From: Actinorugispora endophytica
Lineage (GTDB): Bacteria; Actinomycetota; Actinomycetes; Streptosporangiales; Streptosporangiaceae
Direction of reading: 5' to 3'
Assembly: GCF_004363075.1 (NCBI RefSeq)
Contig: NZ_SNYN01000020.1
Span: 1-64,000, forward strand
Length of the DNA stretch: 64,000 nt
The notes beneath the pieces are model-generated. The model worked only from the letters and a program-made list of their open reading frames with translations, had not been told where the DNA came from and ran no database searches. Positions 57,096 to 64,000 of the stretch are shown here, piece by piece. The position numbers and the translations under genes were made by a program. Positions within the stretch are counted from its first letter, which is position 1. Every line of letters begins with the position of its first letter.

Positions 57096-57357
57096 TAGGG
57101 AGTTTCCGGCGCGGGGGTGAATTCGGGCACCGGTGGTTTTGTTGACGGTCTTGGGCTTTCTGCCCGTTTCGGGGCCGGGAAGGGCGGAAAGCCCAAGACC
57201 GTCAACGGAACCCTCACGCGACGGACAGCATGGGCGCGGCCCCGGCCCCCGCCCGCCGTCGCCGCCCGCCGTGACCCCGCGATCCGCACGGCGTGAGGCC
57301 GAAAGACCCACCCGAAGCACCGGCACGCCGAAACACCCCCGCACCGGAGCTTCCCTA
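57096..57357. repeat. Palindromic element R3 with terminal inverted repeats (MITE-like)
   Basis: The ends 57,096-57,117 and 57,336-57,357 are inverted repeats (18 of 22 match) with the core CCGG(C/T)GCGGGGG. Inside is a hairpin at about 57,143-57,206 starting TTGACGGTC. The body is closely similar to 61,987-62,241 over its length. There is no open frame of note. Confidence 0.85.
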
Positions 57358-57638
57358 TGGGGTTTCCGGTGCGGGGGTTGTTCGGTGGGGTGGCCGGGTG
57401 ATCCTCCTCTGCCCCGGGTGACGGTCCGGGGTTGCGTGACCGCGTGTAGCACTGGCCGTGCGAGCACCACGCCGGAAGCCGCCCGCACGTCCTGGGGTCG
57501 AGGACCGGCACGGACACCCGCCCGTGGTGCTCGCGGCCGTCGCTACGCGAAGTCACGCAACCTCGTCAGGTCTCTTTTCGACACGGGAGGATCACCCGGC
57601 CAGCCCGTCGAAACACCCCCGCGCCGGAGACTCCCTAG
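57355..57638. repeat. Fold-back element, 284 bp, nested inverted repeats
   Basis: Outer arms 57,355-57,407 and about 57,585-57,638 pair; inner arms about 57,430-57,471 and 57,523-57,562 pair again; the centre contains a further small hairpin. The ends share the R-element terminal core. A transcript would fold into one very long imperfect hairpin. The right end contains the stop codon of the M48 peptidase gene. Confidence 0.85.
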
Positions 57639-58432
57639 AAGACCCGGCCGGGTCTGCCGCGGTCCCGGATCGCGGCGAACCGCCACGTGTTGACGGGGTG
57701 GGTGGACAGCACGTTCACCAGCATCACGAAGAAGCCCTGGTCGGTTTGGGCCCGCGCGGCGATCTCGTCGAAGTCGACCTGGTCGTACAGGTACTTCCCG
57801 GCGGCCAGGACACGCAGGCCGCGCGCGCCCTCGGGGCAGAACTCGTACGCGTGGTTGTCCGCGGTGTACTCCTGGGCTCGGCCGAGCGAGCTGCCGATCC
57901 CGGGGATGACGTTGGCGATGGAGACCGCGGCCTGGCGCCAGAAGGAGGTGTGGCCCGCGGCGATGTGCCCCACCTCGTGCGCGATGACGAACCGGAGCGC
58001 GTCGGGGTCGGCGAGCCGGTCCCCGATCTCGAACAGGTCGCTGTTGATCGCCACGTAGCGGCGGAAGCCGTGCCCGGAGGCGAACGCGTTGATCTGGCCG
58101 TTGCCCAGGACCACGTAGGCGTCGGGCGTCTCCGGCAGGCCGAGGGCCCGGGCCGCGTCGACCACCATCCGGTACGCCTCGGGGAACTGCCGTTCGCTGA
58201 CGCGCACGCCGTTGACCCGCTGGCGCGCGTACATCTGGCCGCGGACGAAGAAGACCAGGAGTGGGACGCCGAGCAGCAGCAGCGGCTGCCCGCTCTCCCC
58301 GGCGATCGCCCTGTTGAGGGCGCCGACCAGGGTGAGCCCGGTAACGGCAACGCAGATCCACAGCAGGAGGTTCTCCTGCGGGTGTCGCAGCGCCCGCCTT
58401 CGGCGGCGGTCTCCCCAGCCCCAGAGTGTCAT
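57635..58432 (-). CDS. M48 family (HtpX-like) metallopeptidase
   Basis: Membrane-associated zinc protease of 265 aa. Two hydrophobic segments near the N-terminus (about residues 24-40 and 50-63), then the HEVGH zinc motif near residue 150, a downstream glutamate in AQEYTADNHAY acting as third ligand, and STHPVNTWRF. HtpX relatives degrade damaged membrane proteins. Its stop lies within the fold-back element, so the gene may use that hairpin as terminator. ATG start. Confidence 0.88.
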   Translation of the reverse strand: MTLWGWGDRRRRRALRHPQENLLLWICVAVTGLTLVGALNRAIAGESGQPLLLLGVPLLVFFVRGQMYARQRVNGVRVSERQFPEAYRMVVDAARALGLPETPDAYVVLGNGQINAFASGHGFRRYVAINSDLFEIGDRLADPDALRFVIAHEVGHIAAGHTSFWRQAAVSIANVIPGIGSSLGRAQEYTADNHAYEFCPEGARGLRVLAAGKYLYDQVDFDEIAARAQTDQGFFVMLVNVLSTHPVNTWRFAAIRDRGRPGRVF

Positions 58433-58551
58433 GCGGCCATTCTGTTGTGCGGCAGGCTCCGGCGCCCGTCATCCGGTGGTGTGGGAGTGGCCGGTTTCCC
58501 CTTCGGCGTGGACGGGGGACCGGCGCGGCCGTGTCCTCTTCGCTCCCCGGC

Positions 58552-60456
58552 TCAGAACCGGTACGGCGGTTCGTCCGGGTAGGGCCGGGCTTCGGGCGGG
58601 GGCGGCGGGGCCGAGACGGGCGGGCCCGAGGGCGGCGGGGCCGAGGGCGGCGGGGCCGCGAACGCGGGACCGGTGGGCGCGGGCGGCCTCAGCGACCCCG
58701 ACGGGCCGGTCTCGGTGCCCTGGGTGGGGCCGCGCAGGGGCGGCGGAGGGTCCAGGAGCTCGTCCGCGCCGGCCCGCTGGGCGGGCTCGCCCGGTTCGTC
58801 GTCGCCCAGGAACGCGTCCATGTCCGCGCTCTGCGTGGACTCGACCTCGTCCTCGTCACCCAGGAACGCGTCCATGTCCGCACTCTGCGTGGACTCGACC
58901 TCGTCCTCGTCACCCAGGAACGCGTCCATGTCCGCACTCTGCGTGGACTCGACCTCGTCCTCGTCACCCAGCAGCGCGTCCATGTCCGCACTCTGCGTGG
59001 ACTCCTCCTCGTCCTCGTCACCCAGGAACGCGTCCATGTCCGCGCCCTGGGTCGCGTCGGCCCTCGCGCCTCCGCCCGTGAGCGACTGGTGGGTGGCCGC
59101 GGCCAGGCCGGACACCGCGCGGCCGGGTCCCGAGGAGCGGCCCAGGTAGGACAGCGCCCCGATGGTCAGCGCGGCGAGCCCGGCGCGCAGTGTGGGTTCC
59201 CGGTCGGGGGCGAATCCCGACGAGTGGTGGCCGGGGACCGCGGTGAGCTTGTCGAACGGGGTGTCGCCGGGCGCGGCGGCCCACACCTCGTGCGGGGTGG
59301 CGCCGACGAACCACATGACGTACGGCACCGGGTCGGGGTCTCCGGGCAGACCGAACTCGCCGAAGTCCTCACTCGCGGTGGAGGGCTCGGGCATGTCGAT
59401 CACGTAGGGGGCGCCGAAGTAGGCGCGGTGCGCGGCGGCCAGCGCGCGGGTCTGCTCGGCGTCGTTGCGGGTCATCCCGGTCGAGTGCACGACGGTGACC
59501 TCGGGTTCGCGCTGCGCGCCCGAGGCCGCGGCCTCGGCCCTGACGACGCGTTCGATGGCGGAGTGCAGCCGCTCGGACACCTGCTCGTTGAGGGAGCGGG
59601 TGTTGATCTCCAGGTAGGCCTCGTCCGGGATGATGTCGGCCTTGGTCCCGGCGCGCAGCACGCCGACGGTGATCACGGCCATCTCGCTCGGGTTGATCTC
59701 GCGCGCCACGATGGCCTGGAGCCGGGTGACGATGGTGGCGGCGATGACCACCGGGTCGACGCCGGTGTGCGGCTGGGAGCCGTGGCCGCCGCGGCCGAAG
59801 ACGCGCACCTTCATGGTCGACGCGGCGCCCAGGATGATCCCGGCGCGGTGCACGACCATGCCCGCGGGCTGCGGCCCGACGTGCTGGGCCAGGGCGATGT
59901 CGGGGCGGCCGAAGCGCTCGTACAGGCCGTCCTCGATCATGCCCCTCGCGCCGTCGAGGGTCTCCTCGCCCGGCTGGGCGACGATCATCAGGGTGCCGCT
60001 CCACCGGTCGCGGGAGCCCGCCATCAGGTCCGCCGCGCCGACCAGGCAGGCGGTGTGCGCGTCGTGGCCGCCGGCGTGCATGATCGGCACTTCCTGCCCG
60101 TCGGCGTCGGTGCCGTACGCGGTGCTGGCGTAGGGCAGGCCGGTCTTCTCCTCCACCGGGAGGGCGTCCATGTCGCCGCGCAGCAGCACCGTCGGCCCCT
60201 CGCCGTTGCGCAGGACGCCGACGACGCCGGTGCCGCCCACCCCCGTCGCGACCTCGTAGCCCGCGCGCGAGAGCCATTCGGCGACGGCGCGCGCGGTGCG
60301 GTGCTCCTGGTGGGACAACTCCGGGTTCCTGTGCAGGTCGACATAGAACCCCTCAACGAGAGGGAAGATCTCGTCGACGAGCCGCATGACCTCGCTGCCG
60401 TGCTCCGCGACACGTCGGGGATCGACCGCCTGCGGCATCGCTGCCACCGCCTTCAT
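58552..60456 (-). CDS. M20 amidohydrolase with acidic 18-residue repeat tail (634 aa)
   Basis: The N-terminal 430 residues form a zinc-dependent amidohydrolase (aminoacylase/IAA-hydrolase type). Motifs: RGDMDALPVEE, HAGGHDAHTA (the usual Cys here is Gly), QPGEETLDGARGM, FGRGGHGSQPH (dimerisation domain) and STASEDFGEF. Residues about 469-558 are five 18-residue repeats (unit TQSADMDAFLGDEDEVES), followed by a Pro-rich tail to the end. Typical enzymes stop near 400-430 residues. The start codon is ATG at 60,456; ATG at 60,438 has the better AAGGCGG ribosome site and is a real alternative. Substrate unknown. Confidence 0.88.
   Translation of the reverse strand: MKAVAAMPQAVDPRRVAEHGSEVMRLVDEIFPLVEGFYVDLHRNPELSHQEHRTARAVAEWLSRAGYEVATGVGGTGVVGVLRNGEGPTVLLRGDMDALPVEEKTGLPYASTAYGTDADGQEVPIMHAGGHDAHTACLVGAADLMAGSRDRWSGTLMIVAQPGEETLDGARGMIEDGLYERFGRPDIALAQHVGPQPAGMVVHRAGIILGAASTMKVRVFGRGGHGSQPHTGVDPVVIAATIVTRLQAIVAREINPSEMAVITVGVLRAGTKADIIPDEAYLEINTRSLNEQVSERLHSAIERVVRAEAAASGAQREPEVTVVHSTGMTRNDAEQTRALAAAHRAYFGAPYVIDMPEPSTASEDFGEFGLPGDPDPVPYVMWFVGATPHEVWAAAPGDTPFDKLTAVPGHHSSGFAPDREPTLRAGLAALTIGALSYLGRSSGPGRAVSGLAAATHQSLTGGGARADATQGADMDAFLGDEDEEESTQSADMDALLGDEDEVESTQSADMDAFLGDEDEVESTQSADMDAFLGDEDEVESTQSADMDAFLGDDEPGEPAQRAGADELLDPPPPLRGPTQGTETGPSGSLRPPAPTGPAFAAPPPSAPPPSGPPVSAPPPPPEARPYPDEPPYRF
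58783..59052. repeat. Five tandem 54-bp coding repeats
   Basis: Units at 59,052-58,999, 58,998-58,945, 58,944-58,891, 58,890-58,837 and 58,836-58,783 within the M20 gene. Units 3 and 4 are identical; unit 2 differs from them at a couple of bases (Phe to Leu) and units 1 and 5 at several. The near identity points to recent expansion by slippage or unequal crossing-over. Confidence 0.95.
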
Positions 60457-60781
60457 GACTTCGGTTCGGGAAGGACGGACCGTGCGGTTCCCGCGTGGGA
60501 CCCGCGCGCCCCTCTGGTCGATTCTCTCGGCCCCGGTCGGGAATCTCAACACGGACCTCGTCGGACGGAACGGCCGCACCACGCCGTTCCTTCACTCTCC
60601 GCGTCCACGCGAATACGATGGCCCCGGGAGTGGCCCGGCCGACACGGGGTAGTGTCTGCACTGTTCTCAGCGGATTCCCAGTGTTTCCCTGGGTGATTCA
60701 TAGCATCATCCGCTATGGCGTGTTCACCGAACCGGTCCGCGATGATGCCGCCCTGTCCCCGAACCGCGATCCGGAGACCCC

Positions 60782-61918
60782 GTGGCCTCGACGACCAGCC
60801 CCCCGCCGGGCACTGCCCCGCCCCCGTCCACCGCCCCCGCCCCTCCCGCCCCCCGGCAGCGCGACGCGCTCCTGGACAACGCCAAGTTCCTGCTCATCGC
60901 CCTGGTGGTCATCGGGCACTCGATCGAGCCCATCCGCGGCACCCCGGTCGCCGACGCGGTCTACATGTGGATCTACGTGTTCCACATGCCCGCGTTCATC
61001 ATCATCAGCGGCTTCCTCTCCCGGTCGTTCGACGGCTCGTCCAAGCGGGTCGAGAAGCTCGTCCTGACCGTCGCGGTCCCCTACCTGCTCTTCTGGGCGG
61101 TGCACGTGGGGATCGCCCACCTGCTGGACCTGGGGGTCCCCGACTCCCCGCTCCACCCGCCGTGGACCCTGTGGTTCCTGGTGGCCCTCTTCATCTGGCG
61201 CCTGAGCGTTCCGGTGTGGAAGCGGCTGCGCTGGCCGGTGACCACGGCCGTGCTGGTCTCGGTCGCCGCCGCGTTCGCGGAAATCGGCCCGGTCCTGGAT
61301 TTGGGCCGGGTCCTGAGCCTGCTGCCGTTCTTCGTGGTCGGCCTGTCACTGCGGCCCGAGCACCTCGACCTCCTCAAGCGCGCCTGGGTCAAGGCCGTGG
61401 CCGCCCTGCTGCTCGTGGTGTCCGCGGTGGTCGCGGTCCCCGCGTCGCAGCGGCTGAGCTTCGACTGGTTCTTCTGGCGGGACAGCCTGCCCGGCCGCGA
61501 CATCGACCCGTTCGGCCCCGGGCTGCTCCTGTGGATCGCGTGCATGGCCTCGTCCCTGGTGATGTCGGTGGTCTTCCTGGCCCTGACCCCCCGCCGCGCG
61601 ACCGTCGTCACCGGCCTCGGCGCCCACACGCTCTACATCTACCTGGGGCACACCCTGGTGCTGCGGTTCGTGGAGCACTTCGGCTGGTACGACCTCGCCT
61701 TCGCCGACGGCGCCGTCGGGGTGGCGGCCAACCTCGTCCTGGGCCTGGCGCTGACCCTGCTCTTCTGCCTGCCGTGGGTCCGCGCCGCCCTGCGCCCGCT
61801 GGTCGAGCCGCACGCGTCGTGGCTGTTCAGAGCGCAGAGGAAGCCCGAAGCCGCCGTCGCCCCGGGCGACGCCGGACACCGGGTCGCCGACCAGCGGGCG
61901 GACGCCGCGCGCCCCTGA
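60782..61918 (+). CDS. Acyltransferase family 3 membrane protein (378 aa)
   Basis: About ten hydrophobic segments. The acyltransferase-3 pattern is visible: RDALLDNAKFLLIALVVIGHS with the conserved His near residue 43, then VFHMPAFIIISGFL and late YIYLGHTLVL. Such enzymes O-acetylate sugars or peptidoglycan components. The cytoplasmic N-terminus has a Pro-rich stretch, unusual but common in actinobacteria. GTG start with GGAG 5 nt upstream. It precedes the R4 element. Confidence 0.85.
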   Translation: MASTTSPPPGTAPPPSTAPAPPAPRQRDALLDNAKFLLIALVVIGHSIEPIRGTPVADAVYMWIYVFHMPAFIIISGFLSRSFDGSSKRVEKLVLTVAVPYLLFWAVHVGIAHLLDLGVPDSPLHPPWTLWFLVALFIWRLSVPVWKRLRWPVTTAVLVSVAAAFAEIGPVLDLGRVLSLLPFFVVGLSLRPEHLDLLKRAWVKAVAALLLVVSAVVAVPASQRLSFDWFFWRDSLPGRDIDPFGPGLLLWIACMASSLVMSVVFLALTPRRATVVTGLGAHTLYIYLGHTLVLRFVEHFGWYDLAFADGAVGVAANLVLGLALTLLFCLPWVRAALRPLVEPHASWLFRAQRKPEAAVAPGDAGHRVADQRADAARP

Positions 61919-61986
61919 TCCGCGCCCGCGGTCCCGGAACACGCGGTGCCGGGCCTCCGCAGCGGCGGCCCCGCACCGCCGGAGAG

Positions 61987-62241
61987 GCTCCGGTGCGGGG
62001 GTGGATTCGGGCACCGGTGGTCTTGTTGACGGTCGTGGGCTTTCCGCCCGTTTCGGGGCCGGGAAAGGCCGAAAGCCCACGACCGTCAACGGAACCCTCA
62101 CGCGACGGACATCACGGGCGCGGCCCCGACCCCCACCCGCCGTCGCCGCCCGCCGTGACCCCGCGACCCGCACGACATGAGGCCGAAAGCCCCACCCGAA
62201 GCACCGGCACGCCGAACCACCCCCGCACCGGAGCTTCCCTA
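61987..62241. repeat. Palindromic element R4 with perfect 15-bp terminal inverted repeats
   Basis: The left end GCTCCGGTGCGGGGG (61,987-62,001) and right end CCCCCGCACCGGAGC (62,220-62,234) are perfect inverted repeats. The body matches R3 along its whole length with few differences and contains the 62,029-62,090 hairpin. The seven bases after the right repeat end in CTA, which is the stop codon (TAG) of the next gene on the minus strand. Confidence 0.9.
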
Positions 62242-63180
62242 GCCGTCCGCGAGGCGGGCCATCTCCCTGGCGAAGCTCCGGGTGGCCAGCCACAGCTTGT
62301 AGACCAGGACCGCCTCGAAGAGCAGCAGCGCGAAGACCGAGAAGACCACCACCGGGACGACGAGGTTGTCCCAGGGGGTGAACAGCGAGACGACCGCGGT
62401 GAGCGGCGCCACCACGCAGACGAACATCTCGAACTCGATGCCGCTGAACAGGTGCGGCCGCACCCGGCTGCGCAGCAGCGAGGCGCGCACCCTCTCGTAG
62501 CCGCGGAACCTGGCCCCGAAACCGGCGTTCACGTCGGCGACGGCCTCCTTCCTCGGCGCCTCGACCCCGCGGGCCCCCTCCTCGGTCTCCTCACCGGGGT
62601 CGACGCTCCCGGCGTCGTCGTGGTCGGTGCTCTCGGCGTCCCCGTGCTCGGCCTCGACCCGGTGCCCGAGGGCCGCGGCCTTCAGCTGCCACCGCATGGT
62701 CCGCCGGACCTTGGCCACCTCCGGCCCGTTGAGGTAGCGCAGCATGTCGACGAACGTGGCCACCGGGGCGAGCAGCAGGTAGACGACCTCGCCCGTGTGC
62801 GCCCACTGGCCGATCAGCAGCGCGAGCATGCAGCCGAAGAACCGGATCCGGTCGAAGACGAAGTCCGCCCACACCCCGAACACCGAGCCGGTGCCCTTGA
62901 GCCGCGCGATCTTGCCGTCCATGCAGTCCAGCACGAAGCTGAGGTGGAACAGCAGCGCGCCCGCGACCAGCCACGGCCACGTCGCCATCGCGAAGCACGC
63001 GGCGGAGGCCAGGCCCAGCACCCCCGCCCCCAGAGTGAGCTGGTTGGGTGTGATCGACGTCCGGTTGGCCGTCACCACGACCAGCCGCCCGGCGAGCGGG
63101 TCGACGAGGAACACCGTCCACCAGGCGTCACGTGGTTTGTACGTCTGCTCGCGGACGTCGGCGAACGTGAAGGGCGTCAT
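62239..63180 (-). CDS. CDP-alcohol phosphatidyltransferase family protein
   Basis: Integral membrane enzyme joining a CDP-activated lipid to an alcohol. The full signature D-x2-DG-x2-AR-x8-G-x3-D-x3-D is visible in DCMDGKIARLKGTGSVFG continuing to VWADFVFD near residues 85-110. A charged, acidic insert (about 190-235) separates the N- and C-terminal membrane parts. 313 aa. Start at ATG 63,180, with AGGAG upstream; the alternative ORF would add 22 Arg/Pro residues. Product alcohol unknown. Confidence 0.88.
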   Translation of the reverse strand: MTPFTFADVREQTYKPRDAWWTVFLVDPLAGRLVVVTANRTSITPNQLTLGAGVLGLASAACFAMATWPWLVAGALLFHLSFVLDCMDGKIARLKGTGSVFGVWADFVFDRIRFFGCMLALLIGQWAHTGEVVYLLLAPVATFVDMLRYLNGPEVAKVRRTMRWQLKAAALGHRVEAEHGDAESTDHDDAGSVDPGEETEEGARGVEAPRKEAVADVNAGFGARFRGYERVRASLLRSRVRPHLFSGIEFEMFVCVVAPLTAVVSLFTPWDNLVVPVVVFSVFALLLFEAVLVYKLWLATRSFAREMARLADG

Positions 63181-63315
63181 CTTCTTGGTCTCCTGTGGAT
63201 GTCCTGTCGGCCGTACGCGCCGCCGCGGCCGTCGGGTCGGCAGCACGGCTTCCTGACGGTCCGGAAAGGGCGGGAAACGGGCTGTGGCGGCCCAGGCCTG
63301 TCTTGTGGATCAGCA

Positions 63316-63337
63316 CGATCCTGACAGATCAGGATCG
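63316..63337. promoter_or_regulatory. 22-bp operator-like palindrome
   Basis: CGATCCTGA and TCAGGATCG around CAGA make a perfect 9-bp dyad in the divergent promoter between the CDP-alcohol transferase and GuaB1-like genes. Likely a repressor site; the regulator is unknown. Confidence 0.5.
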
Positions 63338-63362
63338 AAACCTCCGTCAACCGCAGTCATAA

Positions 63363-64000
<638 letters not shown>

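Noticed and set aside
57096-62241. Intact insertion sequence or transposase
   Set aside because: The elements lack any transposase frame. They are called MITE-like or palindromic repeats instead.
60715-63324. Plus-strand frame of 869 codons
   Set aside because: It runs in another frame through the acyltransferase gene, the R4 element and the antisense of the CDP-alcohol gene; no ribosome site or domain.

Overview
High-GC actinobacterial chromosome, most like the Nocardiopsaceae (Nocardiopsis, Streptomonospora or Thermobifida type). The evidence is the very high GC, GTG starts, the core order [argS-position gene]-lysA-hom-thrC-thrB-rho-rpmE-prfA-prmC-sua5-wecA-atpI-atpBEFHAGDC, and the actinobacterial nucS, DUF2550 and EF-G2 genes. 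Genus is inference; no rRNA gene or species marker is present.

Layout. (1) 1-11 kb: alpha/beta hydrolase, small Zn-ribbon protein, 3-hydroxyacyl-CoA dehydrogenase, nucS (mismatch endonuclease), DUF1707 envelope protein, secreted M28 peptidase, then a GntR-type regulator / MatC-type carrier / fused carboxyltransferase module that looks malonate-related, and PduO cobalamin adenosyltransferase. (2) 11-34 kb, almost all on the minus strand: DUF2550, the complete F1Fo ATP synthase operon, wecA, sua5, prmC, prfA, rpmE, a lipoprotein serine hydrolase, rho, and the threonine/lysine genes thrB, thrC, hom, lysA. (3) 34-40 kb: a catalytically empty arginyl-tRNA synthetase relative in the argS position, a CheY-like receiver, tRNA-Arg(CCG), the C-terminal stump of a tyrosine integrase, and a drug-efflux / FAD-monooxygenase / TetR cassette, probably what remains of an island integrated at the tRNA. 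(4) 40-53 kb, accessory: carboxylesterase, SCO6745-like protein, PLP enzyme, PP2C phosphatase, two APH-fold phosphotransferases (one with a broken catalytic loop), CbiX-like protein, an AT-rich gene-free stretch, an ANT-like nucleotidyltransferase, peptide deformylase and a secreted coiled-coil hydrolase. (5) 53-64 kb: hydrolase, EF-G2, a second PLP paralog, M48 protease, an M20 amidohydrolase with a five-unit 18-residue acidic repeat, acyltransferase, CDP-alcohol phosphatidyltransferase and the start of a GuaB1-like gene.

Throughout the intergenic space there are long, nearly perfect hairpins and a dispersed family of about 250-bp palindromic elements (four related copies plus one 284-bp fold-back). 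The two best copies have terminal inverted repeats, and the element end supplies the stop codon of the adjoining gene in three places. No CRISPR array, rRNA gene, intact transposase or large biosynthetic cluster was seen. The observations most worth following are this element family, the core-less ArgRS beside tRNA-Arg, and the repeat-tailed M20 enzyme.
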